From: Branchiostoma floridae
Lineage: Eukaryota; Chordata; Leptocardii; Amphioxiformes; Branchiostomatidae
Direction: 5' to 3'
Length of the DNA: 62,000 bases
Assembly: GCF_000003815.2 (NCBI RefSeq)
Contig: NC_049992.1
Location: 20,966,698-21,028,697 of the forward strand
Below, one piece after another: positions 1-13,600 of the stretch. Under the pieces are notes generated by a model. It saw only the letters and a list, made by a program, of their open reading frames with translations. It did not search any database and was not told the DNA's origin. Within the stretch, counting starts at the first letter, position 1; each line of letters begins with the position of its first letter. A program made the position numbers and the translations under genes.

Positions 1-819
1 GGCTTAATTAAAGTTTGCGGTCTAAGAAGTGGTTTTCTTAGTTCGATGACTCGACTGCACAATAGAGGCTTCCGATGCGATTGACGCGTCATCGTTCGGT
101 TTTCGATGTATTCGTTCGAGTGTCGACTGCGATTTAGCGCTTCGAAAAACCGACTGTCGTTTAACAGCGCACTTATCTTACATCGCAACCGACATCACTA
201 CATCGTTAACTGACAAATGACAACCGAGTTTTTTAAACAGCAACCGAGGTCTTTAAATAGCAATCGAGTTTTTAAACAGCAATCGAGTTTTTAAACAGCA
301 ACCGAACCATAACTTCACGGGGGGACACTTAGCGGCATCGGGTTTATTTCACACCTTTTTAGCACGTGGGGGTGTGTATTGGCGGGAGGGGGTGGGGTCA
401 TAATCGACTAGTTAGGCGTATGAAGTTGGTCTCTGCTGATTTCAGGACCATCGTGCAAATACACGAATGTTCTCAAGATCTTCACTTTACAGTCGTGATA
501 ATTACGGATTATGTGCATGTAGGAGCGTATGTAGGATAAGCTGCAATTTACCACTTTAGAATATTTATAATACACAAACAAGCACCATTTGGATGGTTAA
601 GTGATATCTGTTGACAATTACTACAGTTTCTGATTCAGAGACGTATATTTCTACAAATGCGGTGCAAACATTCGATGGCGGGGGACATGTCATGTATTGA
701 CTCAGTTCCCCAAACCTAGCTCGAATTCAAAACATAATCTACCGTAATAAAACTGGAATCAAATATTTTTAACGTGCACTTTTGAGAGACAGATGAACGT
801 ATGAGGGATTTAAGACCTC
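1..819. other. 5' flank with no recognisable gene
   Basis: No convincing exon is seen. The only structure is a short degenerate tandem repeat (228-305) and a G-rich stretch near 365-400. A 90-bp stretch at about 445-530 can be read as an open segment with splice-like ends, but its phases do not join it to the first supported exon at 2305. Confidence 0.5.
228..305. repeat. Short degenerate tandem repeat, unit about 19-21 bp
   Basis: Four imperfect head-to-tail copies of a unit reading roughly TTTTTAAACAGCAAYCGAG lie in a row. The copies differ by single-base changes and 1-2 base length shifts. Nothing suggests a function. Confidence 0.7.
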
Positions 820-1440
820 ACATTTACATATCCAGTTGCTTGAGTATCTTACTACCGGGATGCCTAATATTAGCTTTACGTGCTTTGAATAACAGTTTTT
901 TTTTTCGGCCAGAGAGAAGCTGTCTCATGAGGTAATATGCAGGCACGAGTAGCAGTAGAAATAAACTCCTATCTCCTGCCCTAACAATAACGACAATGTT
1001 TGTTTTGTGCCTGATAATGACTTTTGTTTTCTTCAAGTTAACATCAAGTTCTCATTTGATACAAAATGTTTCTCCATCTATTTGAAGCACTTTATCGGAT
1101 ACGGTAAATATAACAACATCATCTGCATACAATATAGGACGTTAAGTTATGTTAAGTCTTTGCCTCAACTTATTTGTATCATGTCCTTGGTTGTGTTTAG
1201 AACATTCATCATCATCATGCACGTGAAGGTTGTTTAGAAATTAGATAAAGTGGGGATAAGATTGCAGCCTTGTCTGACTCCTTTCACAACTGCAAACAAT
1301 GGCGCTAAAGTAGGCGAAGTTTTATGTGCATACATTGAATTATCTTGTAAAAAGTACTCTCTGCTCCAGAATTTAACGGAGACCGCATATCTCCATGAAA
1401 TATTCTGATTGTTCAAATGACTTTCACATCATCATGGTTA
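820..1440 (-). mobile_element. Decayed non-LTR retrotransposon, reverse transcriptase fragment
   Basis: Read on the minus strand, this stretch encodes pieces of a LINE reverse transcriptase. A GVRQGC-x-L-x-PTL motif (about 1234-1290) is followed, after a frame change, by the catalytic box LYADDVVIF (about 1105-1135), then a K-T-K-V-I segment and a lysine-rich C-terminal part (824-1036). One in-frame stop and at least one frameshift separate the blocks, so the copy is dead. The order of blocks fits the palm domain of the L2/CR1/Jockey/RTE group, but the family cannot be assigned by eye. It lies upstream of the first supported exon of the large plus-strand gene. Confidence 0.8.
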
Positions 1441-1516
1441 TGTACACCTTAAACGAACTTACAAAGGTCACGGTGCTGACAATCCAACCATATACTTCAT
1501 GTTTGTAGAATAATGA

Positions 1517-1687
1517 TAATCTCCAAGCAGATCTTGCTGTGGCATAAAAAATCATAAGCTCGTGAATTTAGCTGACAGAGGACTTTCATTGGCTTTGCTG
1601 TGGCCAAATGAAACTCCTCTGTTGGCTAAACCCCTTCCCTAGCTAACGATACTATCCTATGCCACAGCAATATCCGCTTGGAGATTA
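1517..1687. mobile_element. 171-bp MITE with 30-bp terminal inverted repeats
   Basis: The ends 1517-1546 and 1658-1687 are inverted copies (28 of 30 bases pair), beginning TAATCTCCAAGC. Between them sits a second, inner hairpin (about 1576-1592 with about 1603-1619). There is no coding capacity, so this is a non-autonomous DNA transposon. A related single end occurs in the intron at about 36748-36775. Confidence 0.75.
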
Positions 1688-1926
1688 GAATTATGACACT
1701 TTCACATTAACTATATAAATCAGGGACGTATTTGCATCAATTGTCTCTACTTATCTTGCCCCTGCCACAAACAAATTGTTACATGTTTTTGAGCCCTATA
1801 AAGGAAAGCACTGTATATTAGAAATGCACATTTTTTGCATAATTTGCAATTTACTATGCATCTCTGTAAATCTTAACTGAACATATCTGCAAAGGATATT
1901 TGCATAGTGAATCCGTCGCTACATTA

Positions 1927-2026
1927 NNNNNNNNNNNNNNNNNNNNNNNNNNNNNNNNNNNNNNNNNNNNNNNNNNNNNNNNNNNNNNNNNNNNNNNNNN
2001 NNNNNNNNNNNNNNNNNNNNNNNNNN
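1927..2026. other. Assembly gap (100 N)
   Basis: Exactly 100 N bases, the usual placeholder for a scaffold gap of unknown size. It lies just upstream of the first supported exon, so one or more 5' exons of the giant gene may be hidden here. Confidence 0.99.
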
Positions 2027-2304
2027 ATGCAGCCAAACCTTCATGTCTTATACGTTATCTCCACATAGTTAATTAAGTGTCTTGAATATTTGCTGTACTT
2101 TGGGTTATAGACTGACCGGTGCCAGTTTAAGCTTTTTGATTTGGAACATGGTCTTTAGTTTCAGGCCATTTGATCGTATAAGCTTTCTCGTATCAGCACT
2201 TTTGGTGCAATGACATAAAGATATGGAAGAATTCAGCTTCTTTCTTACACAAATAAAGGACTCACTGACTATAAACGTTTTGAATCTGATCTGATTCCCC
2301 ACAG

Positions 2305-5300
2305 GTCTAAGTGAAGGGCGTGCTGACTTGGATATCTACGACCATGCTTATGCCAGGGGGCTGTTAGGAGCTTTTGACATGAAATTTGACTTCATCGATA
2401 CTGGTATCTGCTTCATAGGTGGTATTTCCTACAAGGTCAACATTCTGCAGGTAAGTAATACAAGCAGTCATGTTGGAAGCTTGATTTTAAAAAAATCATA
2501 TTTTCATTGGGTTACTAACAGTTATGACAAACGTACTCGCATCATATCATGTAGGTATTTCTTTAAATAATTATCATATTGTCTAATGCCTAACATCTGC
2601 ATCGCGTATGATGCCATCTTTTGATGACATATACGCAGTTTTAACGAAACTTAACTCTTGTTTAAAGCATATTGCAAGAACATGCATAACTTAATGTCAT
2701 CAGAATGTTTTTGCTCGTTATCCTATAATTATGTTCTGGATCATAGTCCATACATATCATTTACCGCACTAATGTAAAAACGTCAATCAACTTGCAGGAC
2801 TTCAACTTTAAGAAACTACTGGATCTGATCAAAACCTGGTTCCGAGACGTGCCGGCTGTGATCAAAGATGTTAAGGGCACGATAGAAACGTTTAGAAATC
2901 TGTTCAGTCACCTCGAAAATACCAGCCCAGAGGAAATATTCAAATCCCTGCTGGACGCGATCCAAACTTTTCCGGACAGAATAACTGCCATATCAAGGTC
3001 TGTTCAAACAAAATGTTCAATATTTTTCATCATTTATAATCCATCAGGGACAACTTAGCCAGAACAGTTTAAGTCAGTATTTGTCAGTATGTGGTTTTTA
3101 CTGGTTGATAACGCAGCTTCTAAACCAAACATTTGCAGTGACAGCTACAATGAACATATGGAATACATTATTTTGTGACTTACCAACCTGGTAAAACCAT
3201 TCATGGACTTGTCGGTGGCTAATGAATGTTTATGGTGCAATACCAAACTGGTCTTGTAAGACATTATGAAAAGTAATGATTGTTTAAACAAACCTCCACT
3301 TAACGTCCACAGGTGGGCTCGTGACACTTTGGAGCGAATCGGCGCCTATGACAACCTGCCCAGTTTCATCGCAGAAGCACGACAAGTTCTCCTTCGCGTT
3401 GCCACGTTGTTTAATGACGTGAAGAAGTCAATCACGGAGCTTGTGAATGTGAGTTTTCATGATGATGCGTCGTTCATGAATAATTCATCAATTTTTGCTT
3501 TGAAAGATGACGATTCGGGATCGATGCTTTTATTAGGCCATGTTCATTGTATTAGAAGTATGACATTAGTGAGCTCACCATTTTCGTCCGTTTCCCCCCA
3601 AAAAAGTTTTCGACCATTCTGTAAATCGGAAAAACTAGCTGCAAAATGTCAATACCAAAGTCGAAGAAGAAATGTTAAAGATTCTATTGTTCATCAGTAT
3701 ATCATACTCAGCTATATGTTCAACCTCCCGACCACTTAGATTTTATAATCAACGCAACTTTTTTTGCCCAAGCCTTTTATATACGCGATTCGGCATTAAG
3801 TATGAAGGGGGGGGGGGTGTAGGTAGACAAGGGTGCGTACACATATTCCACTTCTGGTGTACGTACGCATCAATCCAAGCACTCAAAATACAAAGGAAAG
3901 TAGTTTTGCTTCGAAATGACTCAATCATTGCTAGCCTTGACATTGTATATCATCGATACAACAGATTAAAGGTAACCTTTTAAAAGACACATAATCATTA
4001 AGATCCATAGTCAAACTATAGTGTACATGCACGTGATGTATCCGAATAAGTAGAGGACACAACCTGTTGTCAGTTCAGTTCATCCATCCGGTGACAGTAT
4101 GAAGTTCTTCCAAACGGCTCTGTCGCACATGGCAGACAGGAGGTTAACCTGATGAAAACGATGAATGGACTATCATCCCATTTACAGACCATCGCAGACT
4201 CCATACACGTGGTGCTACCGTGGGGAGCTGAGCAGATCTGGCAGGGCCTGCAGACGATTTTTCAAGAAATCCGCAACCTTATCAGGTCCCCTCAGACTGC
4301 CGCCGGTAATATCGCCAAGGCTGTGTACAGGTACTGTTATAGCGTCTGCGTTTCATAGATACAGTGTGAGCAGTCGTTGTGATCTTGTCCGTGAAATTTG
4401 AAACTAGCAGATTAAGGAAAAACGTATCGTATCGTATTAATCATCTCTTGCTAATAACATTTTCGTTGGGTGGCCACATGATTATGCTTATATGTTCTAT
4501 TTGACAGGTTGTTCGGTGTAATATAACCAGCTAATGCCGCGCCGCGTGCCTGCGAAGCTGGTGTGTTACGCCGAACGGCGGTTATACCGGCTATATAGAT
4601 ACAGATACAGATGTTCCACCATGTGGAGCCGACATATGCATGTAACTTCCAACTACATATTATCTGTATCCATACAAATATCTACCATTATTGGAAAATA
4701 AATATTTGGCCTGCTTTCCAGAATCTACTACGCTGTAAGGGGGCTCATCAGTATGAAAGACCAGATTGATGACGTTTGTTTTTTCAAAGAAGGTATGTTT
4801 ATTTTCTTTATAACTTGAATAATGAACGTTGAACAAGAATGCATAGGGGCGAAGTCTTCTACTATAAAGGCATTTAAATTGGTGAGGTGCGGAAGCAATT
4901 AATGATCTCATATGTTAGAATCGCTTCAAAATGTTAGTTTATTTGTGCCTCTATGAATACCTAGGCCTGCTAAGTCATGAATAATTGCTATCTACTCGGA
5001 TAGAAATGAATACATGTATGCATACTTCAGGATGTACGGTCTAAAGTTGGTCTTTATATGTTAGTCTCGACTTTAAAACAATAGTCTCAAGTAAGGTCCG
5101 TGCAATGTTGCACAAGACGTATTTTTTAGATTGCAACATGTCAGATCTTATAATGTCTCTTTTGAATAAGAATTTGATATTCCCCTCAACCATCTGTGTA
5201 AAGGCGAAAAGACATATATTGCTTTTTTTGCTTTTGTCAAAGTATCGTCAAGAATTTCAAACATTGTTCTGAAAGCCATACAGTAGCAATATTTTGACTG

Positions 5301-6279
5301 TTTGGCAATTTCTGGCTTAAGCGGTATATGTTTATCTTAAGATATGTGCTTATGATCACAGGTAAGCAGCCCTACTGGTTTCACCTCAAAACACAAATAG
5401 AAGAGATATTGGACGACATTCAGCGCGTGTGGCAACTCTTCAAGGTGGAAGCTCCGGCCTGGGTAGACGGGTTTGTGGACCACTCAACCGATGTGTTGGG
5501 ACAGGCTTTCTCACACGAAACACTTGTAAGTGTCAAATATAAACCACGATTCGCCTTTACGCATCGATCCTTTCCGATAAGTATTGAAATGTTTACGCAC
5601 ATCACATTTTCGACATGTTCATTTGCACTCAACCAAAGAATAAAATCTAACTTTTATCGAAATATAGACAAAGCAAAGGGTTTAGTTTAGGTTTTGGTTT
5701 AGGTTTTAATTAGGATCTCCATTAGTGACTGATACGTCACTATTCTTACTGGAGTCCAGGTGAATGGTACTCATTTTCACTTGAGTGAAGTGAGGAAAGT
5801 CGTGTAAAGTGCCTTTCCCAAGGGCACAAGATCGGTGACATGGCAGGGTTCGAACTCAGGACCTTTTGTGCCACGCAAACTCACGGGTTTAAGTGATGCA
5901 AGAGCAAAATGTATAATACTAGAGATACACATTTTGGCGATGTTGACGTTTGCTTTCTCAATGCCGAAGACGAATCAATAAGTTGGCACGTTTCTAAATC
6001 GTCGATAACTTTTGTTATCTATATTTTATATAGGGAAACGTTTGTACTGAAAAGAGTAATTTTCAAACCGATAATTCTGACATAATTAATGACGCTCCAT
6101 CTTGCACTGCAGAGTGAGCTGAGGAGGAAAGTTATAGACGAGTTCAAAGCCGCATTGGAGGATCTGCCCAACCAAATCGGACCGACTGCCGATATCATCC
6201 AGCCGTTTCTGGACGCCTACACATCAACAGTCGGAACTGTGAAGAAAGTGAAGAGCTGCTACGATTCGCTGAAGCAGGG
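2305..6279 (+). CDS. Gene A exons 1-7: helical N-terminal region
   Basis: Exons 2305-2450, 2798-2997, 3313-3448, 4188-4330, 4722-4792, 5362-5525 and 6113-6279 encode about 340 residues. After a short hydrophobic stretch (GICFIGGISYKVNILQ) the sequence is amphipathic helix: regular hydrophobic spacing with K/R/E/D, many W and F, few Cys and few Gly. The small exon 4722-4792 was found by phase: its first base completes an Arg codon left by 4330 and its last base completes the Gly codon opened by 5362. I do not recognise the family. The region could be a helical bundle or a stalk. The first exon begins with two bases of a split codon, so upstream exons exist. Confidence 0.8.
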
Positions 6280-9200
6280 GTGAGTTTGCCAGTTGACAAA
6301 TGACAGACTCTAGGTCAAACATGTTTATATTCTTTTAGACAGGGAAAATAATTTGTTACAGGGAAAATGATTTGTTGATGAAACAGTTTAAATTTCTGTC
6401 GCAGGGGATTGCATGCTAGTCGGTCACAAAATTACCGATCCATGTTTTACATAAATTGCGACATAAGCTATCATTTACCGTGCATACATGGAACATCATT
6501 CAATGTATGCTAAGATATTTCTTTACAACGGCTATTATACTATGACTGTCAATCTCACAGTTATCTTTTAAATACCTACTAACATATGCCATTTTATATG
6601 ATTCTTAAGGATATACGTTTTTTACGACAGGAGCTATTAACGTATTTTGCCGGTAACGTAAGTTGGCATTCTATTGACCCCATAACCACACTCAAGCAAA
6701 CTCAAACCACATAAACTCATAAACATATAAAAGCCCTATAAAAACGTCGAAAAACTCCCTCTATACGTTGGAGACTAACTTCTGCTTGGAGTGTAGACTT
6801 TCATCAATTCTCTTTCTTCCCAGGTTTGCCTTAGCACGCTCGATCATACACAAAATCTTTGGGCCGAAGGCATCTTTTAGATTCCCAAGGAGAATATTTG
6901 ACTCGGAAACTTGCGGCCAGGGCGTTTACCCTAGTTTTGGAGTCGGAGGAAAGACTTACGAATCTGAAGGCATTGATCTAGAAATACGACAAGGCCGTAA
7001 GGTAAGAAAATATCATGACAGCGTTCTGAACAGATATCTTAGCCCATGGCTACTTCCCCTCAGCCAATGAGAAGCCCCCATTTTCTGTTGATATATCCAA
7101 TTAGTATGGTGCTATGAAAAAAAGTGTGCTGCTATTTCATGCAAATGAGGGAAAAACTGTGGTGATATCAAGAAAACAGGGATGATATCTGCCTGTAAAC
7201 TAGGAGTGATATACGCATGTGACCCGTTCTGACCAATCCTCTTACCTTTGAGACCATCTTTTGGGACCAGAATAGTGTCATGTGATAACTGACCAATCCT
7301 ATGCTTGACTTCTAATTGCTCAGAGGAATATGAGCAGACTTTCTGTCTCTCCAGGCACGTTGCCCGTGAAGGTCTTGACAAGATTAATGACCTTGTGTTG
7401 TTACAACCTGACACTGTCTGTGACAGCTTTTCAAGCAATAACAAGAAAGATTGTGGACTTTTAGGACAAAACAAAGTAACATTTTGTAAAGCTGATGAAC
7501 TAGAAAAGCTTCGGGGAAGTATGCCATGGGCTAAGTTAGTTATCCCATGGCCTTGGTCTCGTTTTCTGTGTATATCACCAGGCCCGCCACCTCGGGGATT
7601 TCTAGTCTCCCCTCGGGCTTCGCCCATAAACTGCTGTTAAAAGGTGTTTCTCGGCTTGCTCCAGGTTGTGGCGCCGTTCGCTGGGGAAGTCACGACAATC
7701 TCCGCGGAAAAGATTGTCATAGTCACCGAAGATATCAAGGATATGGAAGTCATCATCGTTCGTTCTTCACCTGGGTAGAAAATAATACTCTCAATTTATT
7801 CACACTAGTGTTGCTCTATATGACTATCAAAGAATACGTTTAAAGACCTTTAACGATTCTAAATGTTAGCTTTTTACGTGATCCCTCGTAATAAACATAT
7901 GTCGGTGTGGAAAACTGCGTTAATATCTCCATGAATTTTCTACTTCTAAGATTCACAAGGGAGAAAAGGTCGGCACAGCGGCGGCTACGGGTTGTGAAAA
8001 GAACTCCATTCACTTTGCTATAAAGGCGTTGGGATCTGATGAGTATGTAGACCCGACGAGATACCTCCGCAAACCAGTGATGACATCAGGAGACAACAAA
8101 CCAGGATGGCGGCAGCACTGTGACATGTATTGGTTGATGTTTATGGTGAGCCAGTCAGAGTTCAGTAAAAAATTCCTCTTTTTTGAAACTTGCCACAAGA
8201 CAGAGAAGTACAATGTGGCATCTATTTGTAAGTGCCACATACAAAGTACCGAAGGCAAAGGAAGTTTCATAGCTTGGGGGTTGACTAAAATATGCTGTAG
8301 TAACACCGCGCCATACGACCCCGCATTCTATATCCACTTTTAACATTAATTTCGTTCATGGCATTCAATTGTATCACCTTTAAGCTTAATTTGCATTTAA
8401 GGTGCGATCCTTATCTATTTTTGTACAAATTTCAGGGGGAAACCATTGCATCTGGTAATCTCACCGACATCCTTAAAGATGAGGACGAGACTCCAGAAGA
8501 GCCTGACGTAGATTTAGACGACTCAGCCAGGTATTTGTTTCATGTTGATGCAAAGCTGAGAAATGATAAGAAGTCCACATTATGTCTTTAGATGTTTAAA
8601 ATTTGATCGTTGACTACACCTTAAGTATCTTAATTATATTGGATTGTTCACGAAAGTAATTCTAAATCAACAGGAGCAGCACGGCAATCACTTCATTGAG
8701 CAGTGAGACCTACACAAAACGGAGTCTGAAGAGGGAGATTGCTGTTGCTTTGACAAATAATCCAGGTAAGACTTTGGCTTAATTTGGATCTGGAATTCCA
8801 TTTCTGTTAGCTACTAAGTATTCTCCCTGTGGTAAAACACATTAATACCTACACCATGGCGAGAGTAGACGTTATGAGTTCTTTGAAATGCATTTATTAT
8901 CTCCATATAAATAGCTATCGTGGCGTCGAATGGCCAAATGGTTAGACCCAGGCTATCCGAAACGAGATCAAGAGGTAAAGGTTTGGGTCCCTGGTGTTCC
9001 TGACTAGACGCTGTATCCATGGGGAGGGGCACTGTAACATGAGGTTTGGAAGAGGGGTGGGCCTCGCCTTCCTAAACCATACCCTAGACACAGTGGATAA
9101 CAACCCACTGTCCCTTCAGCCTCTATGGTGCTTTACCTTAAATTTACATTTCCATTCATCAATATGAGAGGAATCCATCTACTGAATTTGTCTGGCAATA

Positions 9201-10559
9201 GTATCTATCTATGTGTATCTGTATGTCGGTCTTTCATTTATTTGACTTCAGGTAAATCCAGAACAAATTGGAACGCATTCATTCAATCATCAAATTCATC
9301 TAATTCATTCATTTCAGACTTTGCACAGACCATCGGTGTGCATAACGTGACAGACATCACCAATACATTTTCCATCAGATTACAAGATCTGAAGTTGTCT
9401 AAGGTATTGGACATCCTCCAGCTATTGGATGAACCAGACATGGGAGCCATCAGGGATAGACTTCTCTCCACAACAGAACAAGTTCAGGTTAGGTTGAGAT
9501 AATGCTAAATTGTGTTCATTCCACGCTGTCAAGGACTACCAGTTATTCTTAGTGCACAGTGTTTTACAGGGAAGTCGCGTAAGTCTCGTGTGTTTAGAAG
9601 TGTAAATACGCTGTCCTTTACGTTGGTCTCGACAAGGTATTATTTTTCTCCAACGTACCATTTTGCACTAAAAGTACATTTTTCATTGATTGTATAGCAA
9701 TACTTGGATGCAGATCCGTTCAAGTTACCAGGGACATTGACGGACGACCAGTTACGCCGGGAGTTACAAAGAAGGGGAAAGTCTGCGGAGGGGTCACGCC
9801 AACAACTTCTGCAAAGATACACAACCACCACAGATAACGGTAAGCTGCACTTCATGGATTAGTTGTGACCTAAACACCACAAAATGACATAAACGATAAC
9901 ATTGATATTTACATCATTTTAGTACTGCTGTCATATGAAACACTATGTAACACCGTTTTTGTTTTCTAGGATGCCCTAACATATTTCATCATCTGAACAA
10001 GCTGACGAACATCTACTGTGATATACAGAATGATTGCCTGGGGTTCAAATGTTCTTTGTCCTTCCCAACGTCACCTCACACTGAAGTCACCACGAAGGCC
10101 GGCGTTCGTTTCGACCCTTGTACCATGAAGCTCACTATGGAGCTCGGAAGGCACAGAGAAGAAAAGAATCTGACTTCAGCAGGCTTCGGTCAGTGAGCTT
10201 ATTATTATGTAACGCCTGTATCTCAGACTTGACTGCTAATTACCTGGAAATGTAATGATTAATATAATAAAAATAAAAGCAGATGCACGCTTCTCTTTGG
10301 GAAGACAATTAAAATTAGCATTGAGGTGTCCTGTTAGGTTTGCATTGAATTCAAGTCTAACGTTGTAGAAATGTTTCTCTACAGCCGAAGAGGACGAATA
10401 TTACAACGACAAATCCTGGACATTATTCGACGGCGTGCTGCTAGTTAGAAGCTTTAGAGTGCAGCGAACTGGATTATCATTCACGGTAAGGCACCAGTGG
10501 TATTGTGGTATCAGGGAACACATAGTCACACAAACATACACATACACATGCACATGCAC

Positions 10560-10620
<61 letters not shown>

Positions 10621-10625
10621 TTCAC

Positions 10626-10674
<49 letters not shown>

Positions 10675-13600
10675 TATACACATACACATACACGTACACA
10701 TACATATACACATGCACATGAACATGCACATGTACATACACACACATTTGTCTTAATCGTCAGTTTACATTGTTGAATATTTGTGTACGTATGTTGGGGA
10801 ACATCGTACATTGATGTATTTTCTTCTATCCTTAAGTAAAAAGATTTCCGTTAATTTCCGTCTTCTGTCAATAAATGCGATGTGTTGCAAACAGTGTCAA
10901 GGTGAGATAGGCTTAAATTTTTGACCCATGTAGTTAAGCCTTGCTGTGAAGCTCTGTGCGGGAAGTACCTGCCTTCCACCTCTACACATACTGAAAAACG
11001 TCCGATTCGGTATACCTCCATGTGACAGGGCAAGGGACGCGCTTCCTTCAACCAGACAAGGTGATGATGTCTTTATTAACATCGGCAGATAAGCTTGATT
11101 GGAAACGTGACAACTTTGACGATTAGAAGTGTTGAGTGTATCACCGACATGAACGTGTTTTTTCGTTTAATGTACATTCTACATTAATTCGTTAAAAGCA
11201 TTGACTATTGTGGACGATGAATGCGAACTGAAATCATCGGCAACATGCTTGTACATTTTGCTCAATCTGAGCTAAAGAGTATTACAATAAACTCATAAAC
11301 TCATTAAATTTTGCAGTTCCCGTTACGGATCTGACCCTTGCTCAATTCGAGACAGAGCTTCACTACATCAGTCGCTCTGAACTGAGACGTGTTCTTCCTG
11401 AAGCGAATCTCACTGATATGAACCAACTCGTACGAGACCTGACCCGAGTGCTCAGGATGTCTTACAAGGAAGTGGTGAGTCTGTCATGCTCTTAATCCTA
11501 TCATGTACTCATGCAATCTTGTGTCCACGATTATGATGAAATATTCGGATAGTTTACAATATCTCATGAATATGATATTTCGTACAGTATTGATAATTCC
11601 ATGTACATACAAAAAGATAAAGACAAACATTTACAAATAAGCTACTGGCTTTTTAATAACTTTATCCTTATCACCATCATTTTGTATGTCGTCCTGATCA
11701 GCTGGTAGCTTCTATCGACTTGGCTGTTCAGGAGGCAGTCCAGGAACTGGAGTCATCAGACAGTTACCTGAACGGATCGTTCCCCTTGGGACCATGGGAT
11801 AAAACATTCTTTGAAGTCAGAGTCCCCTTTAACCTGGGGCCAATAACAATGTATCTAAGTAAGTATATATACATATGCAAGTAGGTGTAATTTGTAGAAT
11901 AGACATCATAGTAACAGGACTTGGTGACTTAGGTCTTTATTACGTATATTTGCAAACTAAGGCCATGCTGCAAAAAGTTTGAAGATTGAGTTCATTTTAT
12001 AATTTTAATGCGAATTATGATGACGCATTCCCTCAAGTATTCAGCCTCAAATATATATACCTGCCAAAGAAATATCATTCACCTCAATGGGTCCAAACAG
12101 TATTTCCATGCAGGTATTTCAATCACATTACAGTACTTTTTTCTCTCTCATAGAATTCGCAGCTGGTGGTTACATTGCGGTGAAGGTGGAAGCGGGGGTG
12201 TCTATAATGAAAATGAAGGGTTATGTGAGTATCTTACCATCTATAACTGATCTTGTGACCATTTCTACTTGATTCTAAAGCATCATTACTAATAGATTTT
12301 ACTAATATCAAGATTCTTGAACAATGACTTATCTACGGACTATAAAATGTTTCCTTCTTTCAACCCTAAACTTCCCTATGTGGTAGCTTTTAAATACTAG
12401 TATATCTGAAGGGGCCCTCTAACATGACACTCTTTTTCACGCGCTCAAACTCACAGCTCCAGCGCTAAATGCATGCCTGACAGTGGTCAAATTTTGATGA
12501 ATGAACTTTTCAAACATTCATGTTAAGAATGTGCCTGGATATGAAATGTATTCATACCCTTCACCCTCCGCGTTACGAGCGGCAAAAATATACACTGTGA
12601 GACGTTTTCCTAAATACACATTTTTTTTTGCTATGTCAGACAGCGTGCCCTAACTTGATCCGCTTTTGTACGTTTTTCTCCTCAGACGTTGGTGATGAAT
12701 TCAAGTAAACAGATTTGATGATAGCTTAGCTTTCTTTTGACAGTTAAATTGTGGTTTTGTAGAACGTGTGTGACTGTAATTGGTACAGGTAATATATTTA
12801 GTGCGGCACGAGCACGAGAAGTGACCAGCGACCGCTACCAACATTGTTGATTCTAATTGTCAGGAAAAATAACACAACTGAATATGCAAAGTATATTTTG
12901 AATGTTCAGACAACGGGAATGTGTGCCCTTATACGACACGCGCCCTACCATGGCACGGATGTTTTTAAACAATCTTATTATGAATAAGTACGCTATTTTT
13001 GTTGCCACTGACTATGGTGATTAGAGAGGTTGATAAACCAATTTTATGCACACAGCGTTAATGTTGTCTGTGACTATAGAAAATGCAATTAATTTAAGAG
13101 GCACGGATCTGCAAAATTTTCCTCTTTGTTTAATAAAATCTATAAGCAGATGTTAGGTCATACGCGTGTTTACCTACTTTAAGCATATGCCACAACACAC
13201 GTGAGATAAATCATCTTAAACGTCTTGTAAAATCCCCTTGCAGGGTAAAGCTACTCCTGACGTGAGTGCCGTTGTTGAAGCCAGTGTCGGTGTGAGCCTG
13301 CTGCTGATATCTGGAGAGCTGCAGTTGAAAGGTTACATCCTGAAAACGGCATTCCCAAGTGCAGCAGAAATCACATTCGACAAGTTTCCTTTGAATGTCG
13401 GGTATGGCGCTATTCAGTTTTGTTGATGTCATTGATGTTTTTTTTTTTTGATAGAACTAAATATTTCATACAATATGTAGAAATTCTGAAGGCATTTATC
13501 AAATAGCCATGATAGTACAGCGATGGATTGGTCTCTTTGTTTAACCTGTTTGTGAACTAACTTTAGATACATTTTGGACTACCTGTTAGACTCAAGTTTT

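Noticed and set aside
445-530. Exon-like stretch reading HECSQDLHFTVVIITDYV between TTTCAG and GTATGT
   Set aside because: It is too short, its exit phase does not fit the first supported exon at 2305, and the sequence between includes a gap, so it cannot be tested here.
8921-9000. Functional tRNA gene
   Set aside because: A and B boxes are recognisable, but acceptor and anticodon stems do not close and a SINE-like body follows.
10401-10811. Several long overlapping open frames (Tyr-Val, His-Ile, Tyr-Thr repeats)
   Set aside because: They are only the six readings of the (CACATA)n microsatellite, with no splice support.
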